64,000 bases of DNA, from positions 1,178,001-1,242,000 of the forward strand of contig CM057063.1 in assembly GCA_029945375.1 (NCBI GenBank), given 5' to 3'. Both the position numbers and the translations under genes were made by a program. Source of the stretch: Agaricus subrufescens (taxonomy: Eukaryota; Basidiomycota; Agaricomycetes; Agaricales; Agaricaceae). The notes under the pieces are model-generated. The model made no database searches and was not told where the DNA came from. It saw nothing but the letters and a program-made list of their open reading frames with translations. Below, in pieces: positions 50,937-61,867 of the stretch; the first letter of the stretch is position 1; each line of letters starts with the position of its first letter.

Positions 50937-52159
50937 ATGCCTTTTCTCAGCCTACCACCAGCGTTCGACTGGCCTGCCCAGTTCTGTGCCGCGGTCACCG
51001 TCGTGTGCTATGTCGCATCCCTCGTAACCGCCAACGTCTCCCAGGTGGATCGTCTCTGGACTTTCCTTCCCACAATCTATACTGCATACTACGCACTGCT
51101 GCCCCTTTGGCCGTCCAGCCAGCCTTTTTTCCTTGTGCCCTATGCCCCAAAGTCTCTTGGACACGCTGTAATCAAGGACTACAGCCCCCGTGCTCTTCTC
51201 ATGCTTGCCCTCATCGTCACCTGGATGTGCAGGCTCTCATACAACACCTACCGACGCGGTCTCTTCCAGCTGTAGGTCACTCCTATATATCTCCTATTAT
51301 CCTTCCTTATATTCGCTCAGTAAAGATGAGGATTACCGCTGGGCGATCCTCCGCTCTCAGATCCCAGCCTGGTTTTTCCAGCTCACAAACCTTACTTTCA
51401 TTGCCGGCATTCAAAACATCTTGTTACTTCTCCTCGGCATGCCTGCATTCGTCGCTGCAGTGTTACAACCTCATACAGATATTTCTTTCTCTGATTATGC
51501 GCTTGCAGTCATTGCCCTCACTGTCCTTGGCTTTGAATTCGTAGCTGATAACCAACAATATGCGTTTCAAACATACAAACACGCCTACCTCGCCCATGTT
51601 AAGGGTGATAAAGGAGAACCATACGACGAGAAGAAACAGTGGCCTCTTGCTAGGCTTGACTGGTCACCTTCAGATGCTCGCAGAGGTTTTGTCACTAAAG
51701 GTTTGTGGAGGTATTCCAGACATCCTAACTTTGCTTGTGAACAAACTTTCTGGGTATGTAACCTCACCTATTGTTTCATCCACCATCTGACGGCTGCAAC
51801 AGTGGATAATGACATTGTTCCCACTGGCATCGTCATCTCCTCCCAACCTGCCCTCGTTCCCGTCTCTGCACATACTCGCAGACTCCAAACTACGGGTCCC
51901 GGCGCTAACAGCCTTCTTCCAACATGCAGGACTCGTCTTGCTACCAGCCCTAGCTCTATCAGCCTTATTCTTTTCTTCCACTTTGTACACCGAAGCGATA
52001 ACTCGGAAGAAATATCAGGCAGCGTATACGGCCTACCAGAAACGCGTCGGAATGTTCCTCCCGGTCAAGGCTGTCATCACTGCGTTGTTCGCGGATAAAG
52101 ATACAGACAGACTGGTTTGGGGTGAATTCTATAACTCAAAAACGTCCAAGTCGGACTGA
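50937..52159 (+). CDS. DUF1295 steroid-reductase-like membrane protein
   Basis: Three exons (50937-51271, 51321-51753, 51803-52159) give 374 residues. Several hydrophobic segments (FCAAVTVVCYVASLVTA, LLMLALIVTWMCRL, ILLLLLGMPAFVAAVL, HAGLVLLPALALSALFF) and conserved DRLWTFLPTIYTAYYALLP, DEDYRWAILR, QQYAFQTYK, GLWRYSRHPNFACEQTFW and AYQKRVGMFLP mark the DUF1295 family, whose C-terminal part resembles 5-alpha-reductases and isoprenylcysteine methyltransferases (RHP motif). NAD(P)H-linked reduction of a lipid is possible but unproven. The first ATG in the frame is used. Confidence 0.92.
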
Positions 52160-52362
52160 GAGTTTACTATATTCGCCGAACTGTACTTATGTGCCCCGTA
52201 TATGTACAGTGGTATTTTTCTAATTGAACATGTACTTTGAGCGGCCATCAAACACGAGGAGTTCTGCAAGCCCTAGAGAGGAAATTTTGATTTTCCAATT
52301 ATACACTAGGGACCCACAACATCAAAGCGCTCACGAAAGTTGTCTTTTATGTTAAAAAAAGC

Positions 52363-52454
52363 AAAAAGTGGGTCTCAACCAATCCATCAATTTCCATGTT
52401 CAGTAATGTTACCTTTTTTAGTGTTTTAAAAAAGTAGGTCGGAACCAATCCGTC
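52363..52454 (+). repeat. Two direct copies of a CCAATC-containing element
   Basis: Copy one (52363-52388) and copy two (52428-52454) share an A-run, GTRGGTC and AACCAATCC, about 65 bases apart. The rest of the 52160-52597 gap shows only the promoter of the C2H2 gene and a pyrimidine-rich leader at 52500-52590. CCAAT is the HAP/NF-Y site in general. Confidence 0.55.
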
Positions 52455-52597
52455 CAGGCGTCGCCGTGTTTATAAAGCACTGCACCCACGAAGGCTGTGG
52501 GTCCTTACCCTTACTTCGCCCCACAACCTCCCCTTGGCCCCACAGACCTCGTCCCCCCCCCGTCCACCCTCCTCTCCCATACTGTCCTCACATAGCA

Positions 52598-53772
52598 ATG
52601 CCTCGCATCTCATCTAAGCCTTCTGTTGCACGCCATCTTATTAAACCAAAGGTGTGAGAAGTGCTGTCATGTTGTGCTATTGCCAATGATGCCTAGGTCT
52701 CTGATGGTGACCGGTACTGTGATACCTGCGACAAAGAGTTCTCCCGTCCTTCAGAACTCAAAAGGCACCTTCGCGACACCTTGATCCACAATAAAAATGC
52801 GAGGTAACGTCCATCACGTTGCCGACGGGTTCTATGTTTAAACGCCCGTCCTTATTCTTAGAAAGTTTATATGTATCGATTGTGGGTCCCGACTCACACA
52901 AAAGTCAAATCTCAAGATTCATGAGCGCACACAGTCAGCTTGTTTTTTTTATCTCCATGGGCGCTGCTCACACCCGTTCAAAAGCCTCAATGAAAAGAAG
53001 GAGGTGTGCTACCTCCCGCTCGACGAGGATTGCTCCAGGTTCTGTGATTTCAAGTGTAGCGACCCGTCGTCGATGACGCGCCACATATACACGGCTCACA
53101 CGTCGCCCTTTAACTACCTCGGCACTGTTCCTCTCTGGCTCACCCGTGCCATGACAAAAAGGCAGGAGAAGAAAGGTTATTCTGTCGAGCCTGCTTTGGC
53201 TCCTACCCCACCCCTTTCATCTTCTCGTCGTTCTTCGACACCCCGTTCTGCTATAGAATCGGGGCTGTGCACCCCCTCGATGCCTCCAGCAGAACCACCA
53301 GCAGGTTACATCAAGGTACAGTGTCCATCTCTTTCATAACAGCATACCTACGTACTAAAATTGCCCTCCGCAGACGAACTTTTACCAGACTAATCCCATG
53401 CCAAGGGCCAGCGTTGACATCACCGGTGACGATCGGGCTCTTCCGCAGCCCGCCACCCTGCCTCTTCTTCCCACTACGTACCAACCGGTCCCTTACTACG
53501 CGTCCGCTGCGCCAGACCTTACCTTCAACTACCACCAGTACGCAGCGCCCGCGCCCGCGTTTCCAGTCTACTACAATGAAGGACTGTCTGCCTCGACATC
53601 TGCGGCTTTACCCCAACTGATTGGCCAACCGTCCTATTACGACACCATCCAAGGCTATAACCCGGGTTTCCAGATACCATATATCGCTCAAGTCGGAGAA
53701 ACCCTCACCCAGGACGTCGACAATCTAGGATTTGAACTGTTCAATCAATTCGGTACTAATTATTTCGCGTAA
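52598..53772 (+). CDS. C2H2 zinc-finger protein
   Basis: Four exons (52598-52651, 52697-52803, 52862-53315, 53374-53772) give 337 residues. Finger one is YCDTCDKEFSRPSELKRHLRDTLIH (12 residues between Cys and His, but six between the two His). A second, CIDCGSRLTQKSNLKIHERTQ, lacks the last His. A third, CDFKCSDPSSMTRHIYTAH, is standard. The C-terminal half is Pro/Tyr/Ser-rich, without a known domain, and ends GFELFNQFGTNYFA, a possible activation region. It is probably a DNA-binding regulator of the C2H2 type common in Agaricomycetes; targets unknown. Confidence 0.85.
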
Positions 53773-54634
53773 AATTTTTACAGGAGCTTTTTTTACTCCT
53801 TCTCAAGAAATCGTAATGTATTCCGCTGTGAATCTGCTTTCCTCGCATCTTGTTTTCTCGCATCTGTTTTCTCGCTGTCGTGTTTAGTTTAATGCTTTAA
53901 TAGATATCCCGGCTAGCCTGGGCTTGTACTGTCTCGTTGCTACTCAATATTATACGTGTTGTTTGAAAAGAGAGAGAGAGAGTAGTAAATGTCCAATGAC
54001 AAAATTGAGCAGAAAACATATGCATGCCCAAGGAAATTCAACCCCTCCCTGTCCCAGTGGCCCAGTATCGAGGCTACAGCAGTATATTTGAGGGTGAAGT
54101 TGGGGGGGGGGGGGGTTGCGGACCAGAGTACAGCATTGACTGAAAGTCGCCCACCACCTGTGAGCAACCACACTAAAAAAACGACCATTATACTGCATTT
54201 CCTCCTACCCTCTTGCTTTGTCCTCGCCCTCTTGTCGAGGACACAAGCGTCTCCTTATATAGACATCTGGCATCCAACGTACCATGAGAATGTCCAGCCG
54301 AGTGTTCTTGTATTTTTTTAATGCGTTATCATTGTTTTTCTTGACGACCCCCCGTAATATGGTCAAATAATCATCGTTGGTATCGCAGTACATAGCCTGT
54401 TACGCGCCGAATCACCATGCCCAGCAATGGTACTACCAGAAAGGCACTATATTACACAAGACGGAGAAACAACGAAATCATAGACACAGAAACCAAGTGG
54501 TCATGCAAGGCGCACTCAACGAGTCTAGCGAAAACTTTCAAAACAACCCATCGATGCACCGTTGAACAAACCTTCAGGTCACCATTCATCGTCGCCCGAA
54601 GTCAATCGAACAGAACAAGACAAGCGAGTCAAAG
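53773..54634. other. Intergenic: convergent 3' ends of the C2H2 and HET-like genes
   Basis: No gene recognised in about 860 bases. It contains a short GA repeat near 53967-53983 and a run of fourteen G at 54102-54115. Confidence 0.5.
54102..54115 (+). repeat. Poly-G run of fourteen bases
   Basis: An uninterrupted G14 tract in an intergenic region; such runs vary in length and are prone to sequencing error. Confidence 0.8.
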
Positions 54635-56794
54635 TCATGTTTTGCGTCCCGGAACAGGTTTCTCCTCGTCACATCCAAGGTAAACAGTGCTGGATTTCTC
54701 CCCTTGAGCCAACATATACGGTGGTAAGCTTGCCATCCCCACTTTGACGGCCGTCTTCGCCCCTGATACCTTCTTTTCGATCCTGTCTAGAAGCATGCAC
54801 GTAATGCCGCTCCCATGGACGGCTAGTGGGACCATATTATTGGGAAGCCTCGTCACAACGGCTTTAGTGAACACGGCACTGCGAAGATCGATGAGAGTGA
54901 CGGCATAGGGCACAGCTGCCGAGGGACGAGAGTCAGCCGTGGTGTCCGGGTGTATGATCCCATCTCCCGGAGGACTCGGAACAGCATGAGCGTCCCTGTC
55001 CCACTCCGGAATCAACTGACGAGCACCCCACTCGAAAATCTTGTCGAACCTTGGGTCCTGTGATCGCAACCAACTGTGAGTCTTTTTGTCTTCCATCACA
55101 AACCAAGTGTCCTTCTCCACGAATATTGTTCCAACGAGTAGCTCGAAGGCAATGTAAGCTCTACACGTAAAGGTCCACAAACGTTCGGCAGCAACGAAGT
55201 CATAGTTGAGCTGGAGTCTGATGTAGATGATGAAAAACACGGCGAATACCGCCCAACTCGAGATCATGAGACTTCGCATCTCGGGGTTCCGATAGAGGCC
55301 AGCGGAGTCGCGCTGTAGCTTGTGAGAGATCCTTATCGACTTAGGACCAATGATGGAAAGGAGGGGAGTGTCGTGTAATGTGACAGGAACAGCGTGGACC
55401 AATGCTTCGAGACGCTCCGTCCCTTCTTTCGGTGAAATAGGTTTTCCCCACCACGGGTACTGCTTAGCATCGTTGCCGACAAAGCTACACACAGCGGCGA
55501 GCAGGGCGGCATTGTAATATCCCTGGTTCAACTCCAACAACCAGGCGAGATCCGCCCAGCCATTGACGCCTGGTAAGTCCTCGAGCTGAGATCTTCTAGG
55601 TAATAGACCGTTTAAAGCCTTTCCGAGGTATTCGTGGTCATGGAAGTTGCTAACTTCATCTCTTCGGATGGCTTCGACGACGAGGGAATGGATAGCGGAT
55701 TGCCAAGTAACTGCGCCAGAATTCGTAGCGTGTTGCATAATGTTGTAAAGGTGCCACTGCTTCGCTCTCTCAGCGCTGGCCTGCATGTCGGAGCGAAATC
55801 GGGAACCAGAAACGATGGTGATGAAACTGGAGAGTCTTTCCTGGCCCGGAGACACTCTTCTCCTCGTCATCCGGAGCACCAGGGGAGTGTATAGGATCTC
55901 GGCCATAGTGAACAATCGGTTGGCCCAAGGACAGCTGACACCAGTATGGTTGCAGCCTTCGATGTGGCAGAAGACGACAACACGGCTGGCACCGCGGAAA
56001 ATATCGGCCAACATTCCGAGTTCAGTCTTCTTCTCTTTCTTGTCGTGAGCATTTTCGTCGGTAAGACAGAATTCGTCCAACCAGATGAATTCAATGCCAT
56101 CCCCGTTGCCACTAATGGTCTTCCTGGCGCGAGCATATTCGTTGAGTAGAGCTCGCGACTTTGACTGGCGATCACTCTTGTCTCTCTTCGACTGATTCTC
56201 CGGGCGAGACCTTTTGGATTCAGGGAGTTCGGAGAAAAGTTGTTTTGCACTACTCATAGCGTAGCTGATCGCCGTGTAGCCTGATTCCTCGATTTGCTGT
56301 CGCAAGGAAAGGTCGAAGTTTCCACCACCTCTCTCCCATTCATATCGCACCTGCGTCTGTTGAAGAACGTTGTCTCCGCGAAATTCCACCTTCAATAGCC
56401 ACTTGGGCCTATTTCCTGTAACTGCGTACCGTCCCTCAGAGGCAACAGCGACTCCGCCTTGCCTAGCACCCAAAGAACGCGGAGTTTCCAGTAAAAGCGC
56501 GTCTGGAGTTCTAGAAAGTTCTGTAGACCAGAAGACTCGTTTGAGTGTCTCAAAGACGTCAGCCTCCAAAGTCCTCAACCTGTGAGGGATGAAGATGTAG
56601 TACTTTGCAAAATATAGGCCGAAAAAGAGGCGGACGATGTTGGCAATGACGTGGAGAGGATGGCTGGGATCACTACAGAACCAGAGAGGACCTTTCACGC
56701 CGTCGTCTTCTTGCAAGAGACGCCGAGGGTTCACATGGCTCAGGAAAATACGCCAGGAGTCGATGAGGCTAGGTGCATCTCCAAATGGCCGCAT
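54635..56794 (-). CDS. Membrane-anchored HET-like protein
   Basis: One intronless frame of 719 residues, unusual among its intron-rich neighbours. A HET-type pattern is seen: GYTAISYAMSSA at about 172-183, then IEFIWLDEFCLTDEN...TELGMLADIFRGASRVVVFCH (about 235-280), matching the SYxWG / W(I/L)DxxCI / M..IY..A blocks of heterokaryon-incompatibility domains in reduced form. Hydrophobic segments near 48-70 (VIANIVRLFFGLYFAKYYIF), about 515-535 (ISSWAVFAVFFIIYI) and about 550-570 suggest membrane anchoring. HET proteins trigger cell death after fusion of unlike hyphae in ascomycetes; in basidiomycetes their role is unclear. The start is the first ATG after an upstream stop. Confidence 0.78.
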   Translation of the reverse strand: MRPFGDAPSLIDSWRIFLSHVNPRRLLQEDDGVKGPLWFCSDPSHPLHVIANIVRLFFGLYFAKYYIFIPHRLRTLEADVFETLKRVFWSTELSRTPDALLLETPRSLGARQGGVAVASEGRYAVTGNRPKWLLKVEFRGDNVLQQTQVRYEWERGGGNFDLSLRQQIEESGYTAISYAMSSAKQLFSELPESKRSRPENQSKRDKSDRQSKSRALLNEYARARKTISGNGDGIEFIWLDEFCLTDENAHDKKEKKTELGMLADIFRGASRVVVFCHIEGCNHTGVSCPWANRLFTMAEILYTPLVLRMTRRRVSPGQERLSSFITIVSGSRFRSDMQASAERAKQWHLYNIMQHATNSGAVTWQSAIHSLVVEAIRRDEVSNFHDHEYLGKALNGLLPRRSQLEDLPGVNGWADLAWLLELNQGYYNAALLAAVCSFVGNDAKQYPWWGKPISPKEGTERLEALVHAVPVTLHDTPLLSIIGPKSIRISHKLQRDSAGLYRNPEMRSLMISSWAVFAVFFIIYIRLQLNYDFVAAERLWTFTCRAYIAFELLVGTIFVEKDTWFVMEDKKTHSWLRSQDPRFDKIFEWGARQLIPEWDRDAHAVPSPPGDGIIHPDTTADSRPSAAVPYAVTLIDLRSAVFTKAVVTRLPNNMVPLAVHGSGITCMLLDRIEKKVSGAKTAVKVGMASLPPYMLAQGEKSSTVYLGCDEEKPVPGRKT

Positions 56795-57107
56795 GGCTTG
56801 AGCCTATATAGTAATTGTAAGTTCGATGACTAGCATGTGGGGGCGGATTGGCAGGAACATTACCTTCAGGTATGTTAGAACACGATCAGAAAACGAGTGG
56901 GGGGGAACCATGTGAGGTGTAGACAGACTGGATTAGATACACTTATACTTTGGGAACATACTGCCATCAACGTGCGTTATACTGCATCTATGACCTACCG
57001 CCGAGGAGGTTCTGTCAGCTGAAGTTCTTCACTGTGATATCATCGCCCCAAAATTTGGTGCTGGTTGCTTCTAGACAAAGTATAATGAGCATTGCTGCGT
57101 ACAATCG

Positions 57108-57622
57108 AGATAAATTTTGATCCTAACTCTCACCAGAGGATGGAAGTTAATGGTAGGCCTCAAAGTCATGTATTCAAGGACCGTAACAGCACAAATGACA
57201 GCAACCTCGCGCGATCAATGTTCTCTGATGAGGATTGTAATGCTGTTATTGATTCCGCACTTCGAGAATTCCCTTGTTTCCAGCTTGAAGTCTAACTCGC
57301 TGCTTCTATGTGTTTGCGATGAAAAATCCTGGTAGGGTTTGGTTCTCGTTGGATAGTCCACCGATTGAAAATAGACTCCGACTAGACGAGGAATTGGGAG
57401 ATAATATGGATCTGAATGACCCTTGGATAGACTGATAAGATTCTGGCCCTCGGTAATTGCCCTCAAGATTATCCTGTTGGTACTAATTATGCCGATTTGA
57501 GAACCAACTACACATGTTGTACGTGGTCGTCCTTGAAATAGCGAATTTTCACATATTGGCGCCAAGAAGGGAACCAGCCTTTCGGATGAAACGTGGGGGT
57601 GAATCATAGCGCAAAATAATCT
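57108..57622 (-). repeat. Diverged tandem unit, copy 1
   Basis: This 515-base block is similar along its whole length to the next block. On the minus strand it carries a frame with ENSLFQGRPRTTCVVGSQIG, open for about 130 codons. It may be part of a decayed gene. Shared landmarks with copy 2 are CTTCGAGAATTC, GATAGGGTTTG-like and TTCGGATGAAA. Confidence 0.7.
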
Positions 57623-58134
57623 AGATACATTTTGGGCGGAACGCTCATCAGAAGATGGAGTTTAACGGTAGATCTCGTCACCTCAGATTAAGTCTTCTAT
57701 TCAAGGCTCATAATATCACGAATGACTGTCGCCTAGCGCGATCATCCTCTTCAATGAGGAGCATTGTGCTGTTACTGTTTCCGTACTTCGAGAATTCGCT
57801 TGTTTCCAGTCCTAACTATAACTCGTCGCTCCCATGTTTGTGATGAGATATCCTGATAGGGTTTGATTCTTGTGGGCAATCTATGGAGAGAAATCCACCG
57901 ATGAGAAAAGTTGGGAGGTATGCTCATTGGTATGATGTGATTGAATCTGAGGGGTCATCGGGTAGGCTTGTGAGACTATGTCCCCCAAGTTGGCACTGAT
58001 CATGCCAATATGAGAAGCAACTAAACGTGTTGTAGGTGGCTGCCCTAAAAATAACAGATTTTTCACGTATCAGCAACAGAAAGATGGCCCTTCGGATGAA
58101 ATATGGGATGAATTTCATGTGTATAGCGCAATAG
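57623..58134 (-). repeat. Diverged tandem unit, copy 2
   Basis: Directly adjoining copy 1, same orientation, about 512 bases. The matching minus-strand frame reads KNLLFLGQPPTTRLVASHIG and is shorter. The many substitutions and small gaps point to an old duplication. Confidence 0.7.
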
Positions 58135-59154
58135 ACGTAGCCACGTAGTACAGCACTGTGCCATGTATAATCAGCTGCTCTACAAGGGTCGAAATGTGCT
58201 GGAAACAAAACGTACTGAATATGTTATCTGCCGGAGCGCTCTAGCCAACGCCGTATTTGCTTTCTGATGTGTCGAGCAAGTCATTCAGTCCAATTTCGTA
58301 CCAAGGATGAACATCTTGTTCGTGGCAAGATCATGAGCGTGATCAACGTAGACCCGCACGTTGAGAAAGGGGAGTAGGATGTGAGGTTGGAACAGGGAAC
58401 ACAGTCGGGCCACCAAAAAACAGACGGAAGGAGTCCGGCGGCTGACGCGTTCTTGCTGAGAGAGCTCACCCCCACATTGGGTGACGTCCGTCTGTACAAT
58501 GTTAACGTGCAACAGTATGCGTCAGGACGTAAACTGTCTAATTGACGGCACCGGTCTAGAGGATGTTCAATCCATGGATACTTAAAGCATAGATTGCCTG
58601 CAGCATAAGCCCAAAGGGTGCTGAGCGTATAAATGTAAAGGCGTAAATTGTGCTTACTTTACGCGGTCCATCTTCGAATCCCGTCCTTAGACTTAAGCGA
58701 GCCTGAAATTGTCCTGTTGTATGTCATTGAGCGAGTGTTTTCTGTTCGGAATGCGCTCCGGTCCTCGCTCAAAGCGCCAGTGTCATCCCTTCGAGTTGTC
58801 CAGTAGACTAAGTTGACTGTAGTAAACAGAAATTTCCGGCTTAGTTGGTCGAGGTAACGGAAGAAACTAGTTCGAGATATTGACACGGCACGCCTCTCGT
58901 GAAACAGTTGTTCCAGGTAGTGACGCACAACGCAAAAGTAGAGTGCGTGATCATGATCGTAAGTAAGGTCGTGATTTGCGAATACCTAACTTTCCCAACA
59001 CACACCCACACAGTCACATTCTCGAAATATTGCACCACACTCATCTTGATCAGCGGAGTGACTATTCTGGGTCCACTGTAGGATATCATCAATATTCAGC
59101 GGCGCCGGCGCTCGCCTTTCTATGCTGTCTCACGGGCCAACTGACGAAACATCC

Positions 59155-59308
59155 TACTGTATCCTTACGACCTTATGTTCACGTCAACAGTCAACATGAT
59201 TTTTTTTTAGTGTTGCAATAATTTTTTCTCGATTTATGGCGAATTTGGAGATTTATCGGAAAAACTTTTTAGTCACGTGCGTGAACATAAGGTCGTAAGG
59301 ATACAGTA
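59155..59308. mobile_element. MITE-like element with perfect 27-bp inverted repeats and TA duplication
   Basis: Arms at 59157-59183 and 59280-59306 are exact reverse complements over 27 bases, starting CTGTATCCTTACGACC. Each is flanked outside by TA (59155-59156 and 59307-59308). The 96-base interior is AT-rich and non-coding. Size, arms and TA duplication fit a non-autonomous Tc1/mariner-type MITE. Confidence 0.75.
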
Positions 59309-59616
59309 TTCTCATACCATACAAGAGATCATTTGGGATTCTCGATTCCGCATGCCTCTTCATCCAGACATCACTATAATGGACAAAATATTGCACGGAA
59401 TGTTGATTGCTTTAGCCTGCTAGGACTGGAACCAGTTCAGTTATAGATATTTGGTGTCAATTGAAAGGGAAGTTCTCTGTGAATCTGCTAGTGTTCACTC
59501 AAATAGGCCTTATGAAGGAACTTTACTACTCGAGCAATCTAGCTAAAGAATGGCTCCATGCAAGATGCTAGCCAAGAAAATGGATCTATATGCAATGCAC
59601 ATACACTCAAAATCAT

Positions 59617-61416
59617 CTACTTTGGATGATTGACCATGAACTCTCGAGCATCATCAATGCCTTGTCTAAACCCATGATCATATTCCCAATACGATTTTTT
59701 ACTCCTCTCGTCAACAGAACAGCCATTCTTCGCCCAAGCAGAACCAAATCCCGGTTCACTCATCGAATTATTCATACCTCCGTTCCCAAAAGAGAACGTG
59801 AAGAAATGAAATGCTGTATCCCACCCCTCCGAATAACCTTCGTCAAATTGAGAATGGTTATACGAGCCAGGATATTGTGACCAATATGATTTGTGATTAT
59901 CTAGTATGACACTTAGTGATAGAGTTCAATGAGTCAAAAGAATAAACGAACCTAGAGCCGTAGCTTTCGCTTTGACCTTGGCGTCCAATACCGTCCCATC
60001 ATTAGCATCCCCTCTGTTCGATAACTTCATTCCCACATAATTGGGAAATGTACCCTTCTTAACAGCATCTCTCAAACTCCACCCTGAGTCACCTGGATGT
60101 TCTTTCTTATACGTCCAGAAAAACCACCCAGCACAAACATGACTTTCATATAACCGAAGTTGAGCATCTACGTATGCTTTGGTTTCGCTAAACCCATTCG
60201 TGGTAGAGCCATGAAGAGAACCAGGATTGAGAGCACCCGACCATTCACCTACAACTATTCCTGACCCTCCGGCGTTGGAAAGTTTTTGAGATACGGATGA
60301 GAAATGTTGGTAGGTTGAACCATTTGCCATGGGATCAACGGCTTGGGCGAGAGACGAAGCAGGCGTGTGTATATCTTCAGAAGTGAAACATCGATAAAGA
60401 TGATGATCAAGGACCATCAATCCTCCTTCGACGTGCTTGTCATTATGAACAAGCCAATTGGCATATGAATCTAATCGCCAGCATTCTCCCAAGTAGATAG
60501 GAATCTTGGGATCGATAGAACGAAGCTGGTGTATAGTGCTCAGGTACCATGTTTGTAGAATCTTGTCGGATGGAGGATGAGGTTCATTTAATAATTCTAT
60601 TCCGATCAGATTGGGAAGAGGTGGCGAGTGGGTGTTGAGATTCGTGAGAAGTGTACTGAGAACGTGTGTGGTGTGTCGCAGATTATGCTTTGACGAAAAC
60701 AACGTGGGTGAACTTTTCGAGGTTCCCGAATGAGAATCCGCGTTTTGTTTTCCCGGGGCAGCATGAAGGTCTAACAAGTGAAATTAGGAGTAAGTATTAA
60801 GGAGGTAGAACACAGACATACCGAGCAGAATGCCAATGTTATACTTATACGCTAGTCCAAAAGCTTCTTTGATTTTAGACCATGCATTTTCAAAGACGGC
60901 CTCTAATCCATGAAAATCGGTACCATCAAGTAGAGAAGAATCTAGCCCAGCTAAATGGTAATAACCAATCTAATCCAACGATGTCAATTGTTATTGATCA
61001 TCATCCAATACTTCACCAGACATGGAGACATACGGGAATTCGAACTGCGTTGAATCCATGGTCCCTTAACCAGACCCAGTCGGCTTCGGTGACCCAGGTG
61101 TTCCAATGGTTCTCCAAGATCGCCTTTGCATCCTTTCCTCGAGCAACGTCTAGGTCACTTTGAGCGGGGTGAACAGCGTTACGGAATGGTGCATCAGCGA
61201 TCCATCGTTCCAGAACAAACCATGACCCTGAAAATATACTCAGCAAATGTATATCACAAGTCGACTTGACTGACCGAGATTTACACCTCGCTGCTTTCGG
61301 TACCGGAATATATCTTGTTCATCGTTGAAGGATGATGGAAGTGGTTCAGTCAGGGATGTGGGTTGCGATGCGGTAGAGGATTTTGGATTGGTCAATTTGT
61401 CTATGAACCGCCGCAT
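59617..61416 (-). CDS. Glycoside hydrolase family 5 exo-beta-1,3-glucanase
   Basis: Five exons (61416-61275, 61227-61034, 60969-60822, 60770-59952, 59900-59617) give 528 residues. GH5 (exoglucanase subfamily) enzymes trim beta-1,3/1,6-glucan of the cell wall. Seen are RGVNLGSWFVLERW, HGFNAVRIPIGYYHLAG, DLHAAPGKQN, the acid/base Glu224 in GIELLNEPHPP, DHHLYRCF, the nucleophile Glu337 in IVVGEWSGAL, and GWFFWTYKKEHPG. The C-terminal exon adds FDEGYSEGWDTAF and FRQGIDDAREF. No signal peptide is seen in the first exon, so it is either intracellular, secreted without a classical leader, or has an unseen 5' exon. The start is the first ATG in the frame. Confidence 0.93.
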
Positions 61417-61867
61417 GGTAGAGTTATGAGACAAGTAGTGGTGAGTGTAGTGTAGGCTGTTAGCCCCAACTCGTCACGGGTTGTGGAAATCCCGTGAAGC
61501 AGCAGATGTTTCAGAATCTGCCATGAATCATTTGTGGTTTCTCGGACGGCGAGAACTCTGGAAATGGGTCCATACACTAGTCATTCATCTGTATTCACTG
61601 AGCAGCATAGGCGACAGAACTTCGAGAAGCCATATAAGGAGTTGCGTCCATACTAGCCGCGTCAGATATCAGTACGCAAAGGCGGAAGTATCATAGAGAG
61701 CTTTTACTTGAAGTCAAACACAGTTCGATTATTGACAGGGTAGTGGACGGAGTTTATTGAATGGAGGCGTGGTGCAAAAGCCGGTTCAATATGATCATGT
61801 GCTTCTCTTCTCTTCCCTCAGTATCGCTCAAGCACACCCTGTTCGACCTCTACTGACTCCTCGGGCT
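61417..61867. promoter_or_regulatory. Divergent promoter of the GH5 and homoaconitase genes
   Basis: This 451-base gap separates two start codons. A TGACTC lies at 61854-61859, but it is so close to the homoaconitase ATG that it may be in the leader. No CACGTG is present. Confidence 0.45.

Larger units (their letters stand above)
56795..59616. other. Gene-poor, repeat-bearing stretch
   Basis: About 2.8 kb without a recognisable intact gene. It holds a head-to-tail duplicated unit and a small inverted-repeat element, described separately. Frames near 58281-58512 (minus) are short and of unknown kind. Confidence 0.55.

Noticed and set aside
58281..58512. Minus-strand frame with TDVTQCGGE, similar in flavour to secreted basidiomycete proteins
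   Set aside because: Short, no signal peptide, and no consistent splice path was found; probably a relic or chance.
58665..58700. TTCGAATCCC resembling a tRNA B box
   Set aside because: The flanking bases do not form a T-arm stem and no A box or acceptor stem lies upstream.
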